A stretch of 64,000 nucleotides of DNA from Takakia lepidozioides (Eukaryota; Streptophyta; Takakiopsida; Takakiales; Takakiaceae), in the NCBI GenBank assembly GCA_030704615.1, contig CM060732.1, forward strand, positions 40,405,053 to 40,469,052, written 5' to 3'. The position numbers were made by a program, and so were the translations under genes. How positions within the stretch are numbered: position 1 is the first letter of the stretch; each line of letters starts with the position of its first letter. Under the pieces are notes generated by a model that was given only the letters and a program-made list of their open reading frames with translations, ran no database searches and had not been told where the DNA came from. Below are positions 20,925 to 32,077 of this stretch, in pieces.

Positions 20925-22755
20925 ACCACATGCATGGAGACCTTCAAGTCATCTTAAAAAGGGACTCAAGTTTTGCTCTCGAGCCTGTGCCTTCACTCTG
21001 AGTCTGGGCTCTGAAGCCTCAGAGTAACTAACATTTTGTTTTGATTATCACTCTGAAACTTGCACACAGGAGTTAAATAGAGAGGATTTCAAGTAGAAGG
21101 ATAGGTGTCGACTCATGGAAGCTAGATTCTATCCAGCCACTCAAAGAAATCACACTCCAATAACCCCGGATTCCTGACGTGCCTACTTTTGTTTGCAGTC
21201 TGGAGAGAACGTCGAGATAAATTTTTGCTGTGACTTTGCTGTTTGATGATTATCATTGAGCTGTAGGTATCACCATAGACAGCTCACAGAGAAAGCACTA
21301 CTGACTCTCACAGACAGTGACCCTTCATCTCTTTCACTGGATTATGACCTCTTAACTCTTACATTTGCTTCTCTTCCATGAGTGTTGCTTGTTCACAGTA
21401 ATCCCCACAAGAGCAAAGCCTATCTTGTAGTGGTGAAAGCGGTTGGCATCCCGTACAAAAACTTCTCGACCAACAATCTTTGAGAAGAACTTGGAGGCAG
21501 TGTGGCAGTCATCACACACCCGAAGGTTCTTGAGGACGTGCAGAGGCATGCCCGGCGGTGTGCTGATGAGCCCGAACGAATGGTGGCTTTTCACTGTTGT
21601 GGAAATAGTAGATTCGTTTGCTCCTCCTCCAGATCATGCAATACAAAGCATGTGTCAGCCACGTAGCTCCCTCCTTCATTGTCTTGGACAATCTCTTCAG
21701 CTCAGCATGGATTCCGTCAATTTGTGGATGCAATTATCTTCTGACACAGATGCAGGCACCTGGTTCTCCACCTCAATGCAGCTGCATCACTCCTGTGTCG
21801 TGCATCATTATTTTCATCTTTGCTGTATCATCCCACTGGCCAGCCACAGCATAGGTGTTCGATAGCAGCACATAAATTGCAGTGTCCATTGGATCCCACT
21901 TCAAAAGGCATTTTGCTGCTCGTTCTGCCACCTCCACATTGCCATGAATTCTGCAGGCACCAAGCAAAGGGGTACAATACCATGGCATCTGGTTTGCTTG
22001 GCATTTTCTGCCATGCTGGAACATGCATTAAGAATGCAAATGAATGTGACCCTGTTGGGGAGTGCCCATTCCTGGGTCATCTGCTCATACATCCCCAAAG
22101 CCGACAACCAACATTTAGCCGAGTGGTAAGGGCACAAGCCGCTTCACTAGTGGTTGTCAGTTCAAAGCACATGCTGGATGTCATTAAGGTGTCCACCTTC
22201 CCACCGGAAGGCAGTAGCCCTTCAGGGTCAAGTGACACCATTATTTACACTTGCTTCAGCAACCTGACCACCTTTATCACTAAAGCCTCCCTAGCACACC
22301 AATGCTGAGCATATCCTGTGATACTCGCATCCCATGAGACCAAATGTCCTTGAGCTGACTGTCAAACACTTGATGTGCACCGTTCATAGTTCCACATTTG
22401 GCATGCATGTTGACAAGGGCAGTCTCCAGACTGCCATGGGGAGCAATTTCTGCTTTGTTGATGTCAGAAGCACCTCTTTTCCCAAAACTCCTAGGCTGGT
22501 ACATGCATTGAGAATGCAAGTGAATGTGATGTTGTTGGCCACAAACCCTTCCGTATCATCTCCTCATAGATCTCGAAAGCCTCCCTACAACACCCATTAT
22601 GGAAGGAAAAGCCAGAAGGGAGATGTACCCATTAAACTGCATCTTAGCCATTGTGACCATAGACTCCATGCCCAGTTTGGAGGGAGTAGAAAGGAGAAAA
22701 AGGGCAACCTGCATTCCCCAACTCCACAAAGCTCTTAGCCCTTGGTAGGATTTCC
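20925..22755 (-). pseudogene. PPR-DYW pseudogene, inverted copy of the 33.86-37.66 kb locus
   Basis: Read on the minus strand, this matches the plus-strand locus at 33860-37660 in order. First comes about 100 bp of upstream DNA (33860-33955, matching about 22755-22640). Next is the PPR region from 35580, then the SSMA region fused to the KPDAM region, then the DYW end, then about 480 bp of 3' flank. Missing parts are the promoter and N-terminal half (33960-35580), one repeat near 35890-35990 and about 450 bp (36095-36545). Frames are broken throughout; the last piece (21352-21594) keeps [16 protein letters not shown], and its end is frameshifted before a DYW. A SINE interrupts the EAL/MYEQM motif. 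It cannot encode a working editing factor. Confidence 0.92.
22103..22275 (+). mobile_element. tRNA-derived SINE inside the PPR pseudogene
   Basis: The 173-bp insertion is bounded by a 12-bp imperfect duplication (ATCCCCAAAGCC at 22091-22102 and ATCACTAAAGCC at 22276-22287) of PPR coding sequence. The head has a pol III A-box-like TAGCCGAGTGGTAAGGGC, resembling the D-arm of tRNA-Ser/Leu, and a B-box-like AGTTCAAAGC. The body and 3' end (GGAAGGCAGTAGCCCT, GTCAAGTGACACC) recur at 7563-7650 and 4443-4489, which defines a family. Confidence 0.85.
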
Positions 22756-22864
22756 ACAGGAAGGCCATCTAAGCCATCCTTCAGACTTGGCCTTGTGAAA
22801 ACCATTTTCTGGGTGCTCAGCGGAGTACAATTTGTCAGCTTTTAACAATTGACACGCAATCTGT

Positions 22865-24950
22865 TCACATGAAGACATACAAAGAATGGTAAACATCGTG
22901 GTACAATTGCAGCCACAAGGGCACTGCCATCCGAGCTGCTCCCAACATTCCTCTGGCTGTTTCATCACCTGCCTTCATCTCCCCCCGCTTCATCATGCCA
23001 AACTGTTGACATGTCTCCAGAGCTTCCGTTGCAACTAAAAAGCAGTACTCCAACAAGGAGTTGATTTTCACCAGAAGGGTAGCCGATCCCTCAACAAATT
23101 TCTTAGCACAATCAAGTCTTTCCTGTTTCCTCTCCAAAAGTAGGCCTGTTAGCACACAATTGGCGAGAGGAAACTGACCACGGTTGGCGAAGGCCTTGGA
23201 ATCCCGACCAGCCTGTAAGCTCGCCGCCCCTGCCCTCTTCACTAGCCCTTGGAGCTTCAATAGCCCCTCACGCCTTTTCATGAATAAATCAACAGCTGCT
23301 AGAGTTAGCTGAATATCCCCTGTTTGAGACTTTGCTGCATTAGGACTGGCGCCTGCTTGGGCTGCAAATGGGTGCGATGTGAGCACCGCATGTGCCATCT
23401 GAAGTATATTGATGGCAAACGGATTGAATTTATTGTCACAACTTCCAGGGCACCCATTACCTCCACCGGCATCACTTTGAACTACCGACAATGTGGCGGA
23501 TGTACAAAGTGGGTAGGTAGAAGGAGACCGAGAAAGGTCTTCCGAGAGAGTATGAGGACAATGGAGCTTCAGTAATTGTGAACAGCATCGCACTACCGCG
23601 GCTTCATCGACGGAAGGGCGCAAGCGGACTTCCTCACCTCCCCTGCATTGGTGGCAAGACCTTTTCTTACAAGGCAGAGGCAGCCCTTCAGTATCTAACA
23701 CTGCCTGCAGTAAAGGCATCTCTAGAAAGATTCCAGACTCACAATATACCCTCTGTCTACAGTTGCTCCAACACCTTCCTTGTCTTGGAGATCCTTCGTC
23801 GTCTCGTTTACTTGTTTATCGAATTCCTCTCTGACAACTTCGGTGTGAACCTTACCTAGCGGGTCCCTCTCACAAGCTGTGATTCCCGAAGGATTTGTTA
23901 TGATCTGCTCTTCATGACTTTGGTACCATTCTTGTGGCTCAGTCCCCTGTCTATGAGGCCTCCTGACATCATCCGACCAAACCTTCTGTCAGCATCCATA
24001 TTGCTCCGACGGCCTTGGCTACGAAGGGCAGCTATAGGTTATATACATATCAATGTGAAGCCGAGTAAACTCTGAACTGGCATTTGAGAGGTAAGCAGAT
24101 AACTGAGATAGGGCAGGGCTAAAAGCAGGGTATCCATTTTCATACCTTGCACACATTAGAGAAAACACTTTGATGGAAGAGACCTTGAAGATTGACCATA
24201 GTAAGTGTTCTGATACAATCACGCAAATCAGGCATAGAACCAGGTGGATAAACTCGAGGAGATATCTCAGAAAGCTACGTCCGCATGGTCTTCTCAACAA
24301 GAGGCAGAAATCACACGAAAAGAACTGACCAGATCAAAAGGACTGACTCAGCCATGGAGTGGAACGGACATGCGCTTCACCGGTGGTTCCAAATCTGACA
24401 AGTGATTCTGGCTGCCGTCCTCCGTCCCTCTCCCTTTCGGAGAAGTTCCACTTCTGCTGCTAGGTTTTGTAATGTGCTGAAGATATGGCTGAAAAGATAA
24501 AGGATGACCTTCGCAGGGGGAACTATACACTTCAGCAAGGGACGGGTCGAGACGGGAAGGCAAACCTGCAGGGCTCCCTGGTTGCCAAATACCCACAGGG
24601 GGTAATTCTGTGGGTGGATCTCCTACTCCTCTCTCAAACGGCTGCTGGCTTTGGGCTGACGCTAAATGCATGTAATGCGCGGCTTCAAGAGTGTAAGACC
24701 GTCGACCCACTCGAGAAACTTGGGCACGGCGGACCATGGAGGGAGGTAGAGCCATAGCGGGGGGGATTCCGAGCACATGCCGCTGCTGGTCGCCTATAGG
24801 GTTGAGCACCCCACATCTCCAACACTTCTTCGTGCAAATCGCAGGCAATGGGAGGAGGATGGGGATGGGGTTAGCGCAGATCAGACAGGGTGTTATAGCA
24901 CGGCCGCATAACTGGCAAGCCAAGGTCAGAGCTGCTGTCATGGCGAGCAA
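22865..24950 (-). CDS. Possible multi-exon gene of unknown function
   Basis: Two long minus-strand frames are the evidence. The upstream one (24950-24348, 200 aa) starts with a cysteine-rich stretch holding CQLCG, CLIC and CWRCG, which could bind zinc. It has a possible donor near 24373. The downstream one (23719-22865, 284 aa) stays open for 855 bp, begins with cysteine pairs (KRSCHQCRGG), and continues as an alanine/leucine-rich helical protein ending LYHDVYHSLYVFM. Between them, a frame from about 23991 (after a good acceptor, GCTGACAG) to 23725 looks coding (DDVRRPHRQGTEPQEWY, EEFDKQVNETTKDLQ) but does not join cleanly to the downstream frame. I do not recognise the family. It may be a real gene with introns I could not place, or a decaying one. 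Confidence 0.35.
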
Positions 24951-26478
24951 AGCACCCGATTCTCGCGAGGGAGAGACCTCTGCTCTCTACAACAACAATC
25001 TACTCAATCTACTTACAAACCTCTTGAGTTTCCCGAAGGACGAAGTTACTAAGTACCAACACTCTGGCGCACTGCAGCAAGAACTTTACATAGTCTTGTT
25101 ATTGATTCTTTCAGTGATTTCTCTCTCAAGAGTCACTGTCGTCTCTCTCACGAACATTCACAAGCCGCAGTCATAGCAACAATCTGAAAAGCCATAACTT
25201 GGTCATTACAAGATTTCTACTTTCCTGATTACAGTTTAGTAGCGTAGTAACTAGTAACCAAGTAGGAATAGTTGAAGTATTTAGTGGGATTTGTGGACTT
25301 AATCCTGGGCAATTGAAAATTTTCATTGGAAGTTGAATTAGTATCCTGGTGATCTTCTCATACCAGAATCACTTAATTTGTTCACAATCTGAGCATCCAT
25401 TTGTTCACATGGAGCCTGATCCCTACCAGCAACTGATGAATCATGTCATATCACAACACAAAAGTTTTCTGTTGCTTGCTGGATTTGTGGTATGATCGCA
25501 ACTGCACTTGTCTTGCAATACTTACAGACTCTAAATCTGCCCCGGGTCTCCTCGTGAGTGTTTTGCATCTTTTTGGGTTGTCGTGTTTTCAATGGCAATC
25601 AAGATTGGAGATGGGTCTGCATTCCAGGTTCCGAGTGTTGAACAGGACCCAGTAATAAAAAAAAGGCACGCTTCCCAAGAGTACAGATACAGACGTACAG
25701 ACGCTCTAATACCACGCCGTCTTTGCGCCGTCTATAACCGTCGCATCACGATCTCTATCTCCGCAGGCATGGAAGCTAAACTTTCTCGAGCAAGAGACAT
25801 TGAGAGCATCCACGGTGTCCTGAGAATCAAGGAAGGGGATTAGTGATCAGAAGTGAGTGAGTGAGTGAGGGGGCCGAAAGTAGGTGAGAAACTTGGAAGA
25901 TGAAGAAAATTTTGCTAGATTGAGATCGCTCTAGGAATGTTTTGGAGCCTGGGAGAAAGAGAAAGCGAGATTCACAAAGCCCGGTGTTTTGGGAAGCATC
26001 GAGGATGCAATATTGAGAGTGGTTTGGCGAGAGAAAGGGAGTGCATTATGCGTGGGAGGTATGGGGGCAACGACAGTTTTTCGAGAGTGTGAGTTTCAGA
26101 GCGAGGAAGGGAGAAAATAAGTAATACTTGTCGGGAGCCTAAGCCAACTGTGGAGGATTCAGAAAAAGGAACTTGTCAGTAGAAGTTCTGGTTGTCTGGA
26201 GAGAGAGATCGTTGTCCGATCGTCTTCTGACTCAATTTCTTCAAGTAAATGGCGCTGCAGCTGGGAGCCCAAAGCTCTGCGGAATCCACGGCACGTATTA
26301 TCTCGGGCCTAATGGAATTATGACCCCACAGTCCAGCCAGCTGTGGGCCGGGGAGTCATTTAGAGCATTGAGACTCATGAGTGAAGTGCATTACTGAGGC
26401 ACACAGAGCTCAGCTGAAGATCGATTCCCGAGCTGATCTGCACAGCTGGTCGAATATGTCGAATATGAGAATAGGCAA
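24951..26478. other. No gene seen
   Basis: No convincing coding exon. Purine-rich DNA with GAGTGAGTGAGTGAG near 25850. It may hold the promoter of the minus-strand frames to its left. Confidence 0.45.
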
Positions 26479-26730
26479 ATGTATCATGAGCATGTCCATG
26501 AAGATCACTTCTACTGTCACAAATGGCAGCTGGGGTTCGCCACAATAAGAGGATTCAGGAAACACTTGGCCTGCTCTTCGAGCCACCAATTCTCCTGTGC
26601 ACCATGTCATAGGGATTTCACTACCACAAATGCTTTGATGGGGCATCGCAAGTCCTGTCACCCTGGTAAGACGGTCAAGTGCCCTGAATGTGGGAAGAAG
26701 TTCAAGACGCAATCAGGTCTTGCAATGCAC
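26479..26730 (+). CDS. C2H2 zinc-finger exon (partial gene)
   Basis: The 84-codon frame has three finger-like units. The first (YCHKWQLGF...FRKHLACSSSH) has Trp in place of its second cysteine. The second (CAPCHRDF...ALMGHRKSCH) is complete. The third (CPECGKKF...LAMH) is cut at its first histidine by a strong splice donor, GTAAGT, at 26731. Plant C2H2 proteins of this type are DNA-binding transcription factors. The following exon was not found, so this is either the first exon of a longer gene or an isolated relic. Confidence 0.5.
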
Positions 26731-27188
26731 GTAAGTGTACGAAACAAGCTCAGGCTGATCGCAAGGTTGCGTAACTGGGTCAATAGAATTTACAATATAC
26801 GTGTATGTACAGAAGCAGTACACTCCTCTGTGCATGGAGGATCTAGATCACTAATATGTCGAGGGAACGTACTCGAGCTACAGGTCAAGAGGTCTCCGAG
26901 GAGGTCTCATATATAAACTTAATATGCTTGAATTGAACACTTGGTCCCCGGGGACAATAGAGTACATACCTTCATTAAGAATGTGGCCTGTAATGTGATC
27001 AGGTGTTGATCACAATGTCCCTGGAAAATGTACAGATCTCGTTACATCAATTGGAGATTTTTACTTTGACATGTCATCTGAGCTACTCCGAAGCCATCCT
27101 TTAGGGATGGAGATCTAACCAAGTACAGGTCTAGGCTAATCTCAAAGATGAGAGACGAGGTCCAACAGAGGTCTTACGGCCCCTAAGA

Positions 27189-27288
27189 GGTTATTTTTTC
27201 CTCGTCTCTGTTCTCATTTTGCCACTCCAATAAAATTTTGCAGGGCCCCTGACCCCTTTTTATAAAAAAGAAAAAGAAAAAGAAAAAG
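27189..27288 (+). mobile_element. LINE-like 3' tail
   Basis: It shares GGTTATTTTTTCC, AATAAAATTTTGCAGGGC and a GAAAAA-type A-rich tail with 6870-7043. It is strongly 5' truncated and has no coding sequence. Confidence 0.55.
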
Positions 27289-27526
27289 ACAGAGTGTCAA
27301 GGCAGTGATGAGTCATGCCCTTAGAATCACCTCCCTCGTTGGTTTGGCCAAAGCAAGAGAGGCCATTGCCCTTTGAGGCTTGTTACTTACTTGGTTGCTC
27401 TAATAACTGCATACAGCGACACTAAGCAATGCTTAAACATCTGATTGGCAAGCAAGGAAGGAGTAAGCTGTAGAGATCGACAAGCTCGTTACTTGAATCC
27501 TGTTGCAGGAGCAAGGAGTGGAGACA

Positions 27527-28743
27527 ATGTCGTTTCCGATGCTACAATCTTCGGCGCTGGGCAGAGTTTCCTCCCCACTGCGCGTCTCTCTCGAGACATC
27601 TCCTTGCTTGCAGTCCTGGGCTGTTCCTCTCTCCAAGTTTTCTTCCTCCTCCGTTGGCCTTCATTCTACAGGTCATCTCTCTATTGTTTCTCCCCTGTCT
27701 GGCTCTTTCCGGTGAGCTCTTTGGCTACTGGTTCCTTACATCTTCCTTATTCATTTCTGTCTCATGGGTCCCCGCCTCCCCTTCCTGTTCCTGCTCTGTG
27801 CAATCCCAACGCATGGTTTATGGGCTCGAGTAACCTTCGACATCGTTGTCTGTGCTGCTCAGGGGGATTGCAAAAAGGCTACGGGGTCGAGAGCTGGCAA
27901 ATAGCAGCGTCAGAGATCTCCACATGGGTGGCTGATGAAAGGGGGAAGACGGAGGAGATGGAAGGAGCTGAGAGGCAGCGCTTGTTCAATCGCATAGCGC
28001 CAATGTATGATAACGTAAGTCTTGCTGATAAGCTTGAAAAAATTGTTGGCTTCAAATCTTACACTGCTGGCGCAAGTTCAAATCTGAGCGGTTTATCTGT
28101 GAAACAGGCAGTATTAACTGGTAGGTGATGAACATGGCAGTTAAATGACTGGCTCTCTCTGGGACAGCACAAGGTGTGGAAGCGGATGGCTGTTGCATGG
28201 AGTGGGTAAGCATGTTAATATGCTGTCAACTCCAGACCTTCAATTGTGATTGCTTAGTTATTGTCAGCTGTGGGTTATGGCAGTTAAGGATATAGTTTCA
28301 TAACATGAGTTTGTGGGCAGAGGCTATGCCATAGCCAACACTGACTCAGGTCTCAAACATGGCCTAGTTGAGACCAATTACAGTACCAGGTTATGTGCTC
28401 TGCTTGTTGATTGTGAGGCTGAGCAGGCACTGAACACCTTTGAATGGGAAAGGGAGCTTATTCGTTTGTTGTGGACATGGGGTTTGGCTATGTACGACAT
28501 ACAGAGCAAAGGAGGGGGATTCAGTGGCTGATATCTGCTGTGGTAGTGGTGATATTGCCTTCCTTCTTGCAGACAGAGTTGGGCCTAGAGGCAAGGTGTG
28601 GGTATCTCTCTGTCTCTTGAGTCCTTTTGAGCCTCCTTTCATTTCACTCTCCCTCTCTATCCAAGGAAAACGAAACCACTCTATGTACAGTGTAAACAAA
28701 GCTCACTGCCTTGGCAAGCCAAGTTTTTTGAAGACTCAGACAT

Positions 28744-28788
<45 letters not shown>

Positions 28789-30886
28789 GTTTTGTTCATC
28801 TGGGCTCCATTGAAACAGATTGCAGGCTTTTGTTGCCATGTCTCTTGTATTTGTCTGCTGTTGAGATGCACAAATTTAACAGCCTAAGCGAATCTTTCAA
28901 CATTCAAACGCTTCTGGTGATAATTTATGCGGAAGCACTCTATTATCTGTCATTCTACTTAAGCGATGATATTGCACTGGCCTTTGATGTCTGCTTGTGT
29001 CCAATCGATGAAAAACTGATTGCCTAGTCCAGGGCTTAAACAACATTGCGAAGCATTCGCCTAACAACAAAGATGACGGAAAGAAACTACAACAATATTC
29101 AGGGACAAAAAAGCTCTCCAGTCTGTACAGCCAGAATATGCCTTATCCCAGATCCATTCACATGTGAGCTGTTTGTCATGGCCAGGTGTCAGGCCTGGAT
29201 TTTGCCAAGGAGCAATTAGAAATAGCTTCCCAGCGTCAAGGGGACTGTCATATTGCTTCTTCTCGAATGGAGTAAGTTCTCTCCATATCCCTCAATATTT
29301 CGATACTCATATTATACATGGAGCAGATCCTCAAAGGTAACAACGTTTTCATGGAATGCTCAATGAACGCAACTCTTTGTCGGTTCCATCTTCTCACCTC
29401 CTCCCCTAAAGTACTGGCGGCATGGGTGACATGTTGATAGATGGATTCAAGGTGACGCACTTAATCTACCATTTGACGATGCTAGTGTCGACGCAATCAC
29501 CATGGGTTATGGGCTCCGCAATGTTACTAATATTCCCCAGGCCCTACATGAGGTTTATCGTGTACTCAAGCCAGGTACTGTGCTCAAATGGCTTCTTACT
29601 GAGAGCGTCAGATGACCTATGCAAGAGCTTCTCTCACAGGTGCACCTTCATGGTGAACAACTATGGTATCACCTGTACTACCTAGATGTTTTTGCTTCAG
29701 ATCTTCAGGCCTAAGTATAGACTCTTACACAATTCCACCCCACATTCTCAGCACGTCAACTAGATCAAGCAGATTATTGTGTTTCTCCACTGCAAAGTAT
29801 TTGGCTTACTTCCAAGTTGGACTCACAGGTTCCAAGGCTTCCATTTTGGATTTTAATCACAGTGAAAACCCATTCACAAGCAGTTTTCAGGTGGGTCTCT
29901 CAAAATGAAGGTCATTTGTATGTCCATTCAAGGTTGTGAGCTGGATTATTGAGACTTTGGGACAGTGCCTTTTCTTTTTCTCTAAAGTTGAAAGAATCTG
30001 GTCCATCCCCGTATGCTCTTACAGCCATTGGTTTGAACCAGGGACCTTGGAATCCTGAAAATACTCTCGAATTTTGCATTCTGGAATCTGGATAACTGAG
30101 ACCCGCATGCTGCCTGGTCTTGTGGAACAAACAGGTCATGCTGGTGCCTATCACAAGCAGCATTTGGTTTGACATGATGATTGGCAACAGAAGCTTGGAC
30201 TATCTTGCAACAAGTGCTACTCTTGTTTTCCACTTCAGGACTGTATATCATCCTAGCAAGTTACTATAACTGTAAGCTACACTAGTGGAATTGAAGGGGC
30301 TCCATTCTTTGTGCCATCTCTCTTTGCTGCAGGAATGGGTGCTGGGGAGCATAGTCGTGCCCATTGCCACCCAGTTTAGTGTTGAAGAGGAGTATGCTTA
30401 TCTCAAGACATCCATTGCCTGCTTTCCAACTGGTGAGTTCGTCATGGCCTTGTTTAGCTCAAAACTACCACAGCTGTTGGATTTCAACCTCTCTCACTGC
30501 CTCAGCCAACGCAAAGAACAGGGGAAGAGAACCTCAAAGTTGCGAAAGAAAAAGAAACAGCTCAATCTCCCACTTGGACATTGATAATGGTTGGGGAGTT
30601 GACACCCAACCAGAGGGAAGCTCTATTTGGCAGGATGAGTGGCCTTCACGTATTATACACCCAGGGTACTACACTTGTGCATGCATGAATAAACAGGTAC
30701 ATTCCCATTGCAGGCAGCCCTTGAGAAACCTCAAAACCATGCAAATTGTTTTTGAAGTGTCTGACCAACTCAGTTTTCTGTGCAGGTGTTAAACTAGAGG
30801 TGCTTGCTAGGCAAGCAGGGTTTAGCACAGCGGTTCACTATGAAATAGCGGGTGGGCTCATGGGGGTCCTGGTGGCCACCAGATAG
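27527..30886 (+). CDS. MENG: Demethylphylloquinone methyltransferase, chloroplastic
   Basis: Class I SAM-dependent methyltransferase of the UbiE/MenG/COQ5 family; it performs the last methylation in phylloquinone (vitamin K1) synthesis. Exons: 27527-27671 (end uncertain), 27863-28014, 28141-28205, 28505-28595, 29186-29271, 29441-29574, 29829-29890, 30333-30432, 30786-30886. Phases agree through all joints and give about 311 aa. Motifs in order: RLFNRIAPMYDN, NDWLSLGQHKVWKRMA, SAM-binding DICCGSGD, GLDFAKEQL, WIQGDALNLPFDD, TMGYGLRN, EVYRVLKPG, SILDFN, EYAYLKTSI and a C-terminal AGGLMGVLVATR. GQHKVWKRMAVAWSG fits plastid MENG better than mitochondrial COQ5. The Ser/Arg-rich start MSFPMLQSSALGRVSS looks like a transit peptide. 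The first intron is unsure: its donor at 27672 (GTCATC) keeps frame with the acceptor at 27862, but the stronger GTGAGC at 27712 does not. Confidence 0.93.
28745..28786 (+). repeat. (CT)n microsatellite in a MENG intron
   Basis: About 21 uninterrupted CT units between the fourth and fifth MENG exons. Confidence 0.95.
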
Positions 30887-32077
30887 CAGCATGTCACCAC
30901 AATGTTCTGCTAAACACACATCAAAATGTTTGAGCTCTTTGAACTTCCGTGAACATCACCGAAGTTCCTCTTATCTTCACCATGCCTTTGAAGATAAAGC
31001 TTGCTCACTATGCAGGCTACTACATATATTTTAACATGCATTGAAATGAAATGAAGTTGATGATGTTCGGCCATGACAAGTTTGAATTTTGTTTCCTGTG
31101 ATTGATGATCACCTCAACCTCCAGGGCATTTGGGGAGTGAAAGGAAGTGAAGGTAATATTAGACATGGAAGATCCCAGTTCAGGAGTGGGCTGCTACAGA
31201 GCTCTCAGTCAAGACAACCCATAAAACTAGCAATGTTGAATGTTATGCCAGCAGAGTGTCCACCCATCATGGATATTTCAGCGATCCTCATCGCCGGAAA
31301 CATTCCACTGTCAGGTGTGTGTGAAGGTCAACAACATGGCGTCACTATATGAGGTTGCAGCCCATGTAACTTGTCGCACAACACCTTGCAAAGGGCTAGA
31401 AGCCTATCAAGAATGATGAGATTGTCGCAAAAAAGTGAGAGCTGCCATACAATGCATTCCCTTTCCAAGGCTGCTCTTCTGTATACAAGGAGTGACTAGT
31501 GGGCATTGTCTTGGAGCAATTCATCATCCAGTCTTACTTGTTACAACATATATGTGTACGCAAGCTTGGGAAAGATTGGGAACTTCATAACCTATGACCA
31601 GACTTGGAACTTAAAAACCTGATCTTGGGTAGCTTAAAAGACTCATGCACAGATCTGTCCAGCTTATTTCACACTTGGAAGAAGCTGTGGAGACCAAGGA
31701 GTTTTGCTCAATTGCAGAGGCATGACCCCAGTACAGATTGCATTCTGGAAGCCATCTTCAAAGCTCTCAGCATACCGTGGGTGTAATGTCCATGGAGGAA
31801 TCATGGACCTTACTATGCTCATGAAAATGGAATGACAACAACAGCTTCTGCAAAATGCACTTCTTTCACCTTGTCAGTCTAGTATTTTCAGTTGAAATGG
31901 GTTAATTAGGGACAGCTGATCATGGACAGTTTTAGTGCTTCTCATACAACGAACTTCCCCCCTTTAACAAAGCGTAGGTGTACCGCCCTGGAGGTACTTC
32001 TGTTCTCTATGACGGACGTGGGAGGCAGCGCCTGTGTGTTAGTGGGCAGAGATACAACATCGAGAGCGTCACCATAG
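30887..32077. other. No gene seen
   Basis: Between the MENG stop and the first OSB-like exon. The MENG 3' UTR must lie here; no further coding exon was recognised. Confidence 0.5.
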
